64,000 nucleotides of DNA, taken from contig VZRS01009654.1 of assembly GCA_013398055.1 (NCBI GenBank), positions 1,138,763 to 1,202,762 of the forward strand, read 5' to 3'. This DNA comes from Ifrita kowaldi (taxonomy: Eukaryota; Chordata; Aves; Passeriformes; Cinclosomatidae). Under the pieces are notes generated by a model. It had not been told where the DNA came from and did no database searches. It worked only from the letters and a program-made list of their open reading frames with translations. This document shows, piece after piece, positions 49,801 through 59,487 of the stretch; within the stretch, counting starts at the first letter, position 1; each line of letters opens with the position of its first letter. Both the position numbers and the translations under genes were made by a program.

Positions 49801-52800
49801 TCCTCTAGACAAGGGGAGGAGACTGTTTCACTGTGTGAAGGACAGCTTGTGGTATTTGGTGCTCTCTCAGCATGGTTTTATCAGCACAAAGATAGTGACA
49901 GACTGATTAAACTGTGCAAAGCTGTAACTGAATGGTTTGTGTTTTCCTGCCCCAGTGGGGGTGGGAAGCAAGGCTGAGCTGGCAGAAGTACCACACTTCA
50001 GGCACAGAAATTCTGGAGCAGCCGCATTCTGGGGCTGTCTGGCTTTTCTACACCTTCACATGTGGGTGTCTGAAAATGGTACATACAAGTGAGTCCAGCA
50101 TTTCCAGGGAGTTTTGGACCTTCCATCTATATGTGGCTGAGCTGACCTGTGGCAGGAGCATGTCTGGGATTTCTCGGTGCTTGGTAACCTGGCTGCGACT
50201 TCTGGATGTCTGAAAATCCTCAGCCAACCTCAAATCCTTTTAATTGCCCCAGACAAAAGTGTGGTGGAATCAGACACCCTGTAGCTCTATGCAGCTTGGG
50301 TTAAATGCCATGTTAAAAGTCCCAGGCTTTGTTAATAGGGAAGCCTCTCCTAACTGTGTTGGCAGAGCACATTCCTGTCTTCTCTTTTGGAGCAGGAACT
50401 TGAGCGTCTGAACCAGATCCTGGAAGCAGAGAAGCAGCGTTTTGAAGAGGTGGTGCGGGAGCTGCGGCTGGAGCAGGAGGAGATCAGACGGTACAGCAGC
50501 AGGGCAGGAAAGGGACACAAACAAACACACCCGGCAAAAGTGCCACTGTGGTGGTGAAGCAAAACAGTCTGCAAAATCCACCTATTTTGTGCATGTAGGA
50601 AGGAGATGCTACATTGACCTGACAAAACAGGAATGGCTGTGGGCTCTTACCTGCATTTGCTATTGCTTGTGTGACCAATAGAATACAGCTTAGTTTCATT
50701 TTGCACTCAGGCCTCCAGCAATTTAATGTCAAACGGCTGGGACACAAGCAACACCCAGATTAGTTGGGGCAGCATGGCAATGGACAGGTGCAAGAGAGGA
50801 TTTCAGAGAGGCAATTGGTTCAATTGGCTGAGCAGCCATGTGGGGTCCAGACACCTGGATCTGGATTTCCACCATCAGCTGAATGACAATGAGTGTATGA
50901 TGTTGCCTCACCAAGATTAGTTTTGTCTTTTTAAAAGTTAATTATGCAAAATATGAGCAGAAAATGTATTTAGAAAGAGAAGGATCCAAGTGCTTTGCCC
51001 TGAGTGTTGAAAGGGCATTTTTTGCTATGGCCCTCTTTTTTTTTTTTTTTTTTTTTTTTTNNNNNNNNNNNNNNNNNNNNNTTTTTGCTTTTTTCTCCCT
51101 AAATAACATCTCAGAAAAGCCAGTGTGATTTTGCAAACCATTTTTGTTCTCATAGGCTCTGCTTAGATGTGACTGCCCTGTCTGAGCTCTTTCAGTTGCA
51201 ACCCTGGCTCTGCCCTTGCTGGAGAAGCACAGTAACTGTTGGGTTTGATGATCAGGAGGCACAGTGAAGTTCCTGGACACCTGTAGTGTGTCCAAGGCAG
51301 GATGTGATGCTTCCAGGCAAACTCCTGGCTCTCCAGGACTGGCTGTACCAACCCATGGTTGCAGGTCATGCACCAGGAGACCCACAGCCTGCACGGGCCT
51401 GGGAGTGGTCTGTGGGGTGATGGTTCCCCTGCAATAGCTGTCACCCTTTTTGCTTCTTTAGGGAGCTGGAGCTCACAGCCCGCTCCCTTAAGGGAGTGGA
51501 GGAAGAAAAGAAAGAGTTGCGAAGCCTGACACAGTCCTTACAGAACACCCTAGAGGTGAGTGACCACTCCTCCCTTCTGAGTGACAGCATTTTGGTCTGA
51601 AAGCAATGCTGTCCCATGGAATGAATCCAACATCTGCTAATGCCAGAGTTGAAGTGCTGTACAGATGAACAGGCTCATTTGGGAGCTGATATGAACACCA
51701 AAATCCCCTGCAGAAAAGGATGAGAAATGACACAGAGCACAGCTGAACCAAAATTTTCACAGCAGTACCAAGTGATATGGTGGTAGGACAATAACCGTAA
51801 TGAGTTGCAGTTTGGGAAGCTTAGGTGGACACTAGGGAGAGAATTTTCACCAGATGGGCAGGCAGGCAGTAGGAGAGGCTGAGGAACCTTCATCGTGGAG
51901 TGTTTTCAGGCTGTAGACAGCCACAGCTGACCATATCCTGCTGTGCTGACAGACTGGCTCTGAACAGCAGGCTGGACAAGAGCCTGCTGAGGGGTCCCTT
52001 CCAGCCAACATGACTGTAAGTCTGTGATGAGCTTTTTTTTTTTTTTTTTAACTGCACCTCTCTACCTTCTGGTGGAATTTGAAGCAGCCAAGGGGCATTC
52101 TTTGTTCACAGAAGGGAGCATGATTCCCAAGGAAATAATGTACGACATGGGAATCTAGGAAACAGAGTCTTGAGGTATTAAAATCTTTCCTTACTGGTGG
52201 ATTTGTGGAAAGTGTCTTTTCTAAATATATATTGTTTGTGAAATTTCCACACAGTTGGCATTCTGAAGCTGCAAGGTGATCCTTAATGTTTGTGTCAGAT
52301 CCTGCAAGTTTGTCCAAAAATCTGTTCCTTTGAGCTCTTCTCCTTGCCCGCAGTTATGGGTATGAAAAAAAGGACTGGAAAGCTATGGAAGCACCATTCC
52401 TGCCCTAGCTGTACACCGTACACTTCACAGGCAAACAGCGTGATGTGTCCTATTGCCTGCAGTCAGAAGTGCCACAGAGGGGGTGCCTCCAGTTCCCCCT
52501 AAGGAGCAAGCTGAGCAGGGAAGGCAGGGAAGCTGCCTGCATCTGTGATGCACCAGGGAAAAATAACAATATAATAATTATTATAATATAATATAATAAT
52601 AACATAAACCCTGTGTTTAACCTGAATGAGGCATGTGGATTTAAGGCTGGAGGGACTCAGTAAGGAAGAACCAGGCAGGAACAGGAGCAGAAATGTTAGA
52701 CTGGGCTGATACTCACAATCTCTGTCCTTCTCCAAGGAGCTCTCCCTGGAAAAACAACAAATGCTGGAGATGCTGGAAGAAAATGAGAGCCAGGTCCCAC

Positions 52801-55800
52801 CTCCAACCAGCCCCAGCAAGGAGCAAAGCCCCATCTGGGGACTGCACTGCAGCCTGCGACAGATTGAAGAGAAGATGCAGCAACTTCTGCAGGAGAAACT
52901 CCTGGCAGAGAAAAGGTGAAGTGGGGAAAGAGGGCACTTCTGCTCAGGCCTAGTGGTGCCAAATGACGTGACTGTCTGCTGACTCGCTTTTTGGTTGCCA
53001 GCACCAGACAAGTTTGGAAGCTTGTCTGGTTCCCATGGCAAGAGTTCAGGTTACAAATGCTTCTCAGGAGACAGAGTGAGGCAGGGCAGGTGAACTTGCT
53101 CCCAGTTGGGCCTGCTCCTTTGAAACCAGGACTTGTGTTCATGGCCTGTCCATAAGGAATGTTTGGTGCTCCTGGGCCTCATCTGGTAGCTGAGAATGTT
53201 CCATTCAAGAACCTGGCTTTCTCTGGCAATGCCTGTGTTATTGGAGTGGAGCACACAGCACTGCTGTTAGCATCTCTTTGCTCTGGGCAGTCAGGTAGTT
53301 AAGCATGCCCCATACGATACTGAGCCCCTTTCCTTCCTGTGAGCTGTGTTGGGGTGGGAATGGTCATCTTTCTTTGCTGTGCCATGCACCAGGATGAAGG
53401 AGAATGAGGAGCGGTCCCGAGCACTGGAGGAGGAGCGGGAGTTTTACTCTTCCCAGTCGCAAGCGCTGCAGAACTCGCTCTCGGAGCTGACTGCAGAGAA
53501 ACAGCAGGCAGAGAGAGACCTCAAGGTATCCCCTGCATATGTTGCATATTGCTGTCCCTGGGCCCATAGTGCTCCCATTTTCCCTTTCAGTTCATTCCCT
53601 ATCAAGCCAAACTCTTAGTTTTATTTAGTTTTCACATTGTGGTCGCAAATCCTTATTAGCTGTGCTTCATATTGCCAACTGTATCCTGGGCTGCATCCAG
53701 AGCAGCGTGGGCAGCAGGGAGAGGGAGGGGATTCTGCCCCTCTGCTCTGCTCTGGTGAGACCCCACCTGCAGGGCTGCATCCAGCTCTGGAAGGACATCG
53801 ACCTGTTGGAGTGGGCCCAGAGGAGGACCACCAAGGTGCTCGAGGGACTGGAGCACCTCTCCTGTGAAGACAGGCTGAGAGAATTGGGGCTGTTTGGCCT
53901 AGAGAAGAGAAGGCTCTGAGAAGGAAAACTTCTAGCACTTCCAGTGCCTAAAGGTGTCTACAAGAGAGCTGGAGAGGGAATTTTTACAAGGGCATGTAGT
54001 GATAGGACAGGTGAGATTGGCTTCAAACTGAAAGAGGAGAGGTTTAGATTAGGTATTAGAAGGAAATTCTTTACTGTGAGGGTGGTGAGGCACTGGCACA
54101 GGTTGCTCAGAGAAGTTGTGGATATTCTATCCCTGGAAGTGTTCAGGACCGGGTTGGATGGGGCTCTGAGCAACCTGGTCGAGTGAAAATTATCCCTGCC
54201 CATGGCCGAGGGGTTGGAATGAGATGATCCCTTTAAGGTCCCTTTCTACCCAAAGCACTATGATATGGCAGCACACGAAATTGCCATCTTATATCTATGT
54301 AGCACTACCATTGATTTTTGTATTCTGAAGCCTGATTAATCCATTCAGGACAAGTCTTCTAATTTGCTACTGTGAAAGCATAATCTATAGATGGCGGGAA
54401 TAAAAAAAAGTAAAAGAGGAAAGTAGACACAATCAAGAATAAAGATGATTTCAAAGAAATGCTAATATGAACATTGCAGAACTGAGCAGACATCTTCCCT
54501 CCTCACTTGTGCTCAGAAAACCAATCTTAAGACTTTTAAATCTTCAGTAGCCTCTGCAGGAACTTGGGTTCAAAAGGGGAGGAATTCAGCTGAGGGACCA
54601 GCCCTCCTTCGTGACAGACAATACATTAATCTATGCAAAGGTAACTGGACAAAGTATGATGTTTTATTTAAATCTAAATAATGTAAAGGTTATGTTAATA
54701 ACTGGCTGTTTGACACTCAACCTCCTTATACAAGTATTTTGTCCAAAAAAACCCCCTGAGTTATTCTTTTTCCTGCACCTCCAATATTTTCTTATCCTGT
54801 AACCTTCTACTTGGCCAAACTAAAGCTAAGTTGACCTAAGCTGTGTAGTCTTTCTCACTTGCTAAACTAGCACTGTATTTCTAACTTCTCTTGTGTTTTG
54901 TTTCTGAAACTAAGCACTGTACACCCATTTGTGGGAATTGACTGCCTTTATCTCAAGTCTGTCTCAGCTGGGATGGTGTCCTTCTGTTCCTGCTCAGCTG
55001 CAAGTACTTGCATTAGCACAAATTCATGTGTTAAAATACCATCTCTGATTCCATATGGTTCATACAATGGGAGGAAAACTGTGAAAAATGAAGTCAGAGT
55101 AAAGGAGAATTACTAAAATAGTCTGGACTTCAGATGCTGTCTGAAGACATGAGGAACAACTTTTATGTTGCCTTGCAATATTTCTAGGATTTCCATCACG
55201 GTTGTCTTTTCATTTTCATCCGTGGCAAGTCCCTCACAGACCCTGTGAGTTACCAGGATGATTACTGAGAAACAAGCTGGTTTTCAATTCTTATTTTCTT
55301 CCTCAGGCTGAGGTGAAGGTACGCATGGATCTGGAGAAGAGGCTGAGAGAAGCTGAGGAAGCATTGCAGAGCTTGGAGCAAGGCCTAAATTCTCTGGATT
55401 GCAACAAGGAGAAAGAGAAGAAGATGAAAGCAGATGTCAGTAACTTGAGAAGTAAGTTAGTCATCCATCCTCTCTACTGATGAACAAACTCAAGACAGGA
55501 AATACTTCTACCTGTTTTCCCAGACACTAAAAGAAGATTCCAAATTAGCAAAGTTGCACATAATGTGGTCTCCCAACTTCTTGTACCTCCACCCCACCTC
55601 CCCTTTGAGGAGCCATAATGTGCTATGCAGGTAGTTCGTGTTTTGCCCTCCAAGGAGGTTGAAATTATTCCAGCCTTCTCTGTTGGGTGGAAGACAAACC
55701 TAGAGATGAGCAAATACTTCCCAAAATGTCAAACAGGGAAACTGAGGCAAACAGCTTCAGGGAAACTGACTACTGACTAGGTCTGAGTTATAAGGAGTCC

Positions 55801-58084
55801 TCTGATTCCTCTCAAGGCTTTATTTTCTCAGCCTTGGTTACAAGAATATCACCAGTTTGAGGCCCATGGTTGCTGTAGCAATGTGCTGGTAGGTGACCCA
55901 GAAGGTGAAGTTTGGATCTTTAGTCAGAGCTGAATCCCAGCATCAGCCCAGCACTGCAGTCCACGGGTCAGGTGTAAGACTCATGTTCCTCACGGGTTAT
56001 CTCCATTTCTTTGCTTTTTTTTTGTTTGTTTGGGTTGGGTCTTTTTGGGTTCTCTTGGGGGGCATTAGCCTGGCATTTGGCTTGAGTCGGGCTTGAGAAC
56101 TGACATTAGCAGCTTCAGCTGAGTGAAGTCTTGCTTGTTTTCCATGCTCAACTTACAGTACAGGGAGAGTGGTTATGAAGATGCTGTGTCTGTACAGTTA
56201 AGGCTTCATTTCAGTGAAGGGTAGATGTACTGGGCCAATACAGAAAAGTCAAAAAGTCCTGTGGTATTCTGAGTACTGTTAGGTAAATAGGGATAAATAC
56301 GTGTATAAATAGTTTTATACTTATTCACATACTTATTATTTATATATATTTAAATAAAACAAGTATTATTCGGTAGTTTCTACATAAGATTTCTAAACTG
56401 AGAAAAACAGGCATGATTCTGAACTTCATCCCACTGGCTCAGAGCCATGGTAAGAAAACAGAATTAAGTGGATGTGTTGAGCTCAGCATTCAAGTAGATC
56501 TTCACAGGGCATAAGTGAGTTACTGGTACTGAATGTCTCCTGCTATTTCCAGCCTTAGATTTTGGGGGATGTTCTCTTCAAAAGAGTGAAAATGTACTGA
56601 TGAGCAGAGCACTAGAGAAAATAAGGGACCAGCAATGTTTCCCTTAACATTAGTCCCAGCACACATTGCCTCAGTCCTTCCAAGTGGTTCCTGCAGCTCT
56701 GCTCTGCCCTTTATAGAAGAGTTTGGGCACATTAGGACATGATGCCTTTGAACAGCAAGGGCCAACAACAGGCAGGAGGACAGCAAGACTGGAATGGCAG
56801 AATAAATGCTGGTCAGACCATAAGAGGAGAAATGGGCCAGGAAAAGCAGTTTGTGTGGCAGATCAGGGTAGAATAACATCAGAGTTTGGACATGGGGCTT
56901 TGCTTGGAGCCTGTAATATACGTAACTATGTGCTAGTATTTGCTATGCTATTAAGAAATCCCTTACCATGTATGGCTTGGACGTGTGTGCCTGTGCTGGT
57001 GTTGCCAACACCTTCCCTTCCCAGTTAGGCTTGACTGGTTTTAGAAGTCCTTCAAAGAAAGTATGATGAGCAAGGCTTCAGAGTAGAGAAGTTTTATCAC
57101 ATTTTGGCAGTGGAATCATGAGCAGTTGTGGGAATTACTGATGTGGAATAGATGGCTGCAGTTCTTTCTAAAATTTGAGGATACATTTGTTGGAAGTGGA
57201 GGTTTTTGTCACTTTGAAAATGTTCATTCTGATGATTTTCTGGAGCTTTACGGATTGCTGTTCATGAAGGTCCTCATTACCTGGCTCAGCCCATCAACGA
57301 GTGCAGTCCCTTGTGACTGGCTCATTGCGTGGAGTGTCTGTCCCATCACTCTCACACTGGTGTTCTCTCCCCAGAGTTCTTTGAAGAGTGCATCCGCAAC
57401 GCTGAGCTGGAGGCCAAGATGCCTGTGATCATGAAGAACTCCGTGTACATCCACAAGGCTGCCACTCGCCGCATAAAGAGCTGCCGCTTCCGCTGCCGGA
57501 GAACCAGCACTTCATGGAATGACAGTAGGTATTGGGCAGCCTTCTACTTTATATCCTGCAGGAGCAGATCTGTGCATTTGGGGCTGACAGAACAGTAAAG
57601 CCTGCAAATGTTGTTTGTCTTTCATGTTCCTTAGTAGCAGAATGGAGCTACAGCACTACCTGGAGCTTCCTTTCTCAGAGAGCAGGCACTGAGCCTGTGT
57701 ACTTGTTGCCCATTTCTTTATATATGTTGAAAGCTAAACTTCTGTGATGGTCCCGGGCCCTTAAAAAAACATACTTAAATATGACTTCATCAGAATGCCT
57801 AATCACAGACTGAGTTAGGCTCAGTCATGTTGGTCACATGGCTTGTGAACTCTAGTGAAGCTTTATCTTCAGTATGTGATCCTGATGGAGAGTGCTGACC
57901 TTTCTGTGCTGTTCTTGTTTCAGTGAAACAGTCCCAGTCCTTCATCTTCTCGCATGCAGAAGCTGAAAACATTGAGGAGTTGAAAGAAGCAGCCAAAAGA
58001 CTGAGCCGGGACCAGCGCTTTAGGAAAACTATCTATCAAATCATGAGGTCACAAAAGGATTCTGCTTCAGGGGACAAAAAGTGA
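31717..58084 (+). CDS. PLEKHD1: PLEKHD1, whole coding span, 13 exons, 503 aa
   Basis: This is pleckstrin homology and coiled-coil domain containing D1, a poorly characterised intracellular protein. The 13 exons join to 1512 nt in a single open frame (503 residues; human about 506). In order it shows a Ser/Pro-rich N-terminus (residues 6-14), a PH domain at about 29-134 with basic K37/R38/R50 and the conserved C-terminal helix W127, a long coiled coil at about 140-400 interrupted by a Pro-rich hinge (268-283), and a conserved basic C-terminal segment (401-450). PH domains typically bind phosphoinositides or proteins, but the ligand here is unknown. It sits about 15 kb downstream of SLC39A9 on the same strand, as in human. 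Confidence 0.95.
31866..39377 (+). other. PLEKHD1 intron 1 (7.5 kb)
   Basis: This is the largest intron and the usual place for regulatory DNA. It contains a TG-rich microsatellite next to a perfect 9-bp inverted repeat (32279-32300), a more GC-rich patch near 34990-35270, a homeodomain-motif-dense patch near 35450-35471, and an AT-rich patch near 37940-38000. No gene or interspersed repeat is recognised. Confidence 0.75.
32279..32300. repeat. Perfect hairpin-forming inverted repeat
   Basis: GGTCTGCAG (32279-32287) and CTGCAGACC (32292-32300) are exact reverse complements with a GGGT spacer. They directly follow a short TG repeat. Confidence 0.7.
39378..39471 (+). CDS. PLEKHD1: PLEKHD1 exon 2 (PH domain)
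   Basis: This completes codon 50 and encodes residues 51-81, FFIIKESFLLYYAESEKKSF through NIHPK, central PH strands. The acceptor is CTTAAAG, the donor GTAAGC, and it ends in phase 0. Confidence 0.93.
39472..40390 (+). other. PLEKHD1 intron 2
   Basis: This 0.9-kb intron contains nothing recognisable. Confidence 0.8.
40391..40480 (+). CDS. PLEKHD1: PLEKHD1 exon 3 (PH domain)
   Basis: This encodes residues 82-111 as 30 whole codons (GVIPLGGCIVEPKEE through KISHEDFH), later PH strands. The acceptor is TCTCCAG and the donor GTGAGT. Confidence 0.93.
40481..40991 (+). other. PLEKHD1 intron 3
   Basis: This short intron ends in a strong polypyrimidine tract before the acceptor. Nothing else is seen. 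Confidence 0.8.
40992..41068 (+). CDS. PLEKHD1: PLEKHD1 exon 4 (PH C-terminal helix)
   Basis: This encodes residues 112-136 plus two bases of codon 137, GNIVLAAESEFEQAQWLEML. W127 is the near-invariant tryptophan of the PH C-terminal helix. The acceptor is CTTCCAG and the donor GTAAGC. Confidence 0.93.
41069..45358 (+). other. PLEKHD1 intron 4 (4.3 kb)
   Basis: No gene or interspersed repeat is recognised. An AT-rich stretch at about 44140-44420, with few low-complexity runs, might be conserved non-coding DNA, but this cannot be judged without alignment. A short poly-A run lies near 45160. Confidence 0.7.
45359..45450 (+). CDS. PLEKHD1: PLEKHD1 exon 5
   Basis: This completes V137 and encodes residues 138-167 (TWKNAQLGEAMIESLEAQGL through EKQEYL) plus the first base of codon 168. 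It is the linker into the coiled coil. The acceptor is TCCCTAG and the donor GTAGGA. Confidence 0.93.
45451..48253 (+). other. PLEKHD1 intron 5 (2.8 kb)
   Basis: No gene is recognised. A stretch near 46025-46170 has a faint CR1-like feel (GTAGTCCAATCCCCTATTTG) but is too divergent to assign. Confidence 0.7.
48254..48306 (+). CDS. PLEKHD1: PLEKHD1 exon 6
   Basis: This short exon completes D168 and runs to E185 (KLMEETEELCLQREQKE), the start of the coiled coil. The acceptor is GCTTGCAG and the donor GTGAGT, and it ends in phase 0. Confidence 0.92.
48307..50395 (+). other. PLEKHD1 intron 6
   Basis: This 2.1-kb intron contains one antisense CR1 3' end (48858-48957) and otherwise nothing recognised. 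Confidence 0.75.
48858..48957 (-). mobile_element. CR1 LINE 3'-end fragment, antisense
   Basis: The stretch 'AGAATGGTTTGGGTTGGAAG' followed by 'GGACCTTAAAGATCATCTCG' and 'CCATGGGCAGGGAGAGACAT' is the reverse complement of the classic CR1 3' terminus. It is close to consensus, so it is probably relatively young, but only about 100 bp long. Confidence 0.9.
50396..50490 (+). CDS. PLEKHD1: PLEKHD1 exon 7 (coiled coil)
   Basis: This encodes residues 186-216 plus two bases of codon 217, ELERLNQILEAEKQRFEEVV and following, a heptad-rich charged helix. The acceptor is GGAGCAG and the donor GTACAG. Confidence 0.92.
50491..51461 (+). other. PLEKHD1 intron 7 with assembly gap
   Basis: This 1-kb intron is interrupted by a gap in a poly-T tract. 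No other feature is recognised. Confidence 0.8.
51036..51086. other. Poly-T tract with 21-N assembly gap
   Basis: A run of 25 T (51036-51060) leads into 21 Ns (51061-51081) and a further 5 T. The gap is evidently a homopolymer of unresolved length in PLEKHD1 intron 7, not missing coding sequence. Confidence 0.95.
51462..51555 (+). CDS. PLEKHD1: PLEKHD1 exon 8 (coiled coil)
   Basis: This completes R217 and encodes residues 218-248, ELELTARSLKGVEEEKKELR through QNTLE. The acceptor is CTTTAG and the donor GTGAGT, and it ends in phase 0. Confidence 0.92.
51960..52027 (+). mobile_element. CR1 LINE 3'-end fragment, sense
   Basis: The stretch 'CAGGCTGGACAAGAGCCTGC' followed by 'TGAGGGGTCCCTTCCAGCCA' and a final 'AAGTCTGTGA' matches a CR1 3' terminus on the plus strand. 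It is directly followed by a poly-T run. Confidence 0.75.
52567..52606. repeat. AT-rich simple repeat (ATAAT-like)
   Basis: Irregular ATAAT/TATAA units run about 40 bp in intron 8, 130 bp before exon 9. Confidence 0.8.
52737..52915 (+). CDS. PLEKHD1: PLEKHD1 exon 9 (coiled coil with Pro-rich hinge)
   Basis: This encodes residues 249-307 plus two bases of codon 308. A helical stretch (ELSLEKQQMLEMLEENESQ) gives way to a Pro/Ser-rich hinge (about 268-283) with two Ser-Pro sites, then the conserved helix LRQIEEKMQQLLQEKLLAEK. The human protein also has a Pro-rich break here, so the hinge is a family feature. The acceptor is CTCCAAG and the donor GTGAAG. Confidence 0.92.
52916..53392 (+). other. 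PLEKHD1 intron 9
   Basis: This short intron contains nothing recognisable. Confidence 0.8.
53393..53525 (+). CDS. PLEKHD1: PLEKHD1 exon 10 (coiled coil)
   Basis: This completes R308 and encodes residues 309-352, MKENEERSRALEEEREFYSS through AERDLK, one of the best conserved parts of the family. The acceptor is GCACCAG and the donor GTATCC, and it ends in phase 0. Confidence 0.93.
53526..55306 (+). other. PLEKHD1 intron 10
   Basis: This 1.8-kb intron has about one third of its length made up of a sense-oriented CR1 insertion. The rest contains nothing recognised. Confidence 0.8.
53670..54265 (+). mobile_element. CR1 LINE 3' portion, sense, about 600 bp
   Basis: This is the longest repeat in the window. 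From 'ATCCTGGGCTGCATCCAGAG' it follows the end of CR1 ORF2 ('CTGTGAAGACAGGCTGAGAG'), passes 'AAGGGCATGTAGTGATAGGA' and 'TCTTTACTGTGAGGGTGGTG', and ends in the 3' terminus 'TTGGAATGAGATGATCCCTT' with 'CTATGATA'. It is 5'-truncated with a small internal deletion, carries stops, and is not active. Confidence 0.93.
55307..55451 (+). CDS. PLEKHD1: PLEKHD1 exon 11 (coiled coil)
   Basis: This encodes residues 353-400 plus one base of codon 401, AEVKVRMDLEKRLREAEEAL through KMKADVSNLR. The acceptor is TTCCTCAG and the donor GTAAGT. Confidence 0.92.
55452..57374 (+). other. PLEKHD1 intron 11
   Basis: This 1.9-kb intron has an AT-rich patch near 56330-56360 and no recognised gene or repeat. Confidence 0.75.
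57375..57524 (+). CDS. PLEKHD1: PLEKHD1 exon 12 (conserved basic C-terminal segment)
   Basis: This completes K401 and encodes residues 402-450 plus one base of codon 451: FFEECIRNAELEAKMPVIMK, then a basic stretch (residues 432-443) with an RRTS motif that would suit basophilic kinases. This part is nearly identical across vertebrates as far as I recall. The acceptor is CCCCAG and the donor GTAGGT. The chosen donor keeps the frame into exon 13. Confidence 0.92.
57525..57923 (+). other. PLEKHD1 intron 12
   Basis: This is the smallest intron (399 bp), with no features recognised. Confidence 0.8.
57924..58084 (+). CDS. PLEKHD1: PLEKHD1 exon 13 (C-terminus)
   Basis: This completes M451 and runs to residue 503 with TGA at 58082-58084. 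It contains the conserved ELKEAAKRLSRDQRFRKTIY helix and ends in a variable tail (SASGDKK). The acceptor is TTGTTTCAG. Confidence 0.92.
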
Positions 58085-59454
58085 CTCTTCTTGGGAGGGG
58101 GCTTCTGAGATCAACTTGCCATTCAGCTCCGCAAAACTTACAGCCTTGGGCACTAGGCTCAGAAGGGAGGTTTGGCACTTGGTGGGGAAGGTGGGCGAGA
58201 GTTGTGTGTAGGCAATCCCTTCAAGTTATTGGCTTTGCTTTAGTTTGAATGCTCCCTGTGCCTGGCAGACCTTCTCTGCTGATCACTCTAGACCTGTTTG
58301 CTTCAGCTGCTTACATTAAGCCATGTTTTGCCAAGATGCCACAGTCGGTGTTAAAGTGAACCAGAGACCGTAGCTTAGGAAGTGCCTCTTCTTTCCTTCC
58401 CTGTCCAGTCTGTCTGCCAAGCTAAAGGGCTTCCGAGGAAGCCTTGAGCAGCCTATGTTCCAGCTAGTGTAATCTCCTCAGCTGAACAGAGCTCACCCTG
58501 ATCCCCTCTAGGAGATGGCTCACTGCACACCCTCAGTCAATCAGCACTTCGGTGGGGCACATTTCCTGAAGACTGCACCAGTCCCAGCCTCCCAAGCACA
58601 GTTAAAGTATTGAACACAGGGCCAAACTTTTTGTCTTGATGCTACATCATTTCAAGCAATCAGCAGCAACACAAGGTGAAGACAACAGGAAGATGCTGTG
58701 GATTTGGGTCCGAGGAGGATCATGTACAGAGAAGAGCTTATAGGTAACTCAGTGGCATTGATGCAAGCTGGAGGGAGGGTTGTGTGGTGTTGACTGTGGG
58801 CAGAACATTCCGGGGCCACCTTTGCACATTTTTTGCACATCTAGCTGTGTTGGAACAGGGGAATATGTGCTAGGGAAGGTGTTATCTGTTTGCTATTTAT
58901 TCATCAGTGTGAAGAAGCCTTTGACCTCTGTAAAACAAGTTAGAGGGCAAGAGGGTGAGGACTGTCCAGCAACAAAACCCACAACCACTTCTGGAATTAA
59001 ACAATGTCAGCAGCAAGCTGCCAGGGCTGTGGAAGCGGGGAAAGTCATCTCTGTATGTGCTGTAGTGAATAGCCTGTCGCTGAGGCTTTGTACTGCTCTC
59101 TACCAGTCCTCTTAATTGCAGTCCAGGCTGTCTTGGTCAAACTGGGACCTCTGTCAAGTCAAAGCTGGATGGGGAGCAGTGCTGTGAACAGCCCGTTAGA
59201 GGAGAGCTTCTCACCAGCCTCTGAGCCCTCCCAATTGCTCACCATGTGCTTATCGAAGGGGAGAATTTGCCCTGCATGTGGTCATCCTGTATGGTACAGG
59301 AGAGGAGTCACTTTGTTGTGGAACCCCTTGCCTGTCCCACCTATTTTGGGTGAGCAGCTGGCTAACAATTACCCATGCACTGCCTGGTGCTTACAGAGCA
59401 CAGGATAAGCACACTCGGAGTGACGCCCTGTTTTCTCCTGCGTATCAATTGGGA

Positions 59455-59487
59455 AATAAATAAATAGACAATACAAAGGTGAATAAA
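59455..59487 (+). terminator. Cluster of candidate poly(A) signals
   Basis: AATAAA occurs at 59455, 59459 and 59482, about 1.4 kb after the PLEKHD1 stop codon. Confidence 0.4.

Larger units (their letters stand above)
51556..52736 (+). other. PLEKHD1 intron 8
   Basis: This 1.2-kb intron contains a sense CR1 3' end (51960-52027), a poly-T run (52033-52049), and an AT-rich simple repeat at about 52567-52606. Confidence 0.75.

Noticed and set aside
52499..53041. A 180-codon minus-strand open frame
   Set aside because: It is largely the antisense shadow of PLEKHD1 exon 9 and flanking intron.
53621..53938. Open frames on both strands in PLEKHD1 intron 10
   Set aside because: They lie in the CR1 insertion; they are remnants of its 3' end, not a gene.
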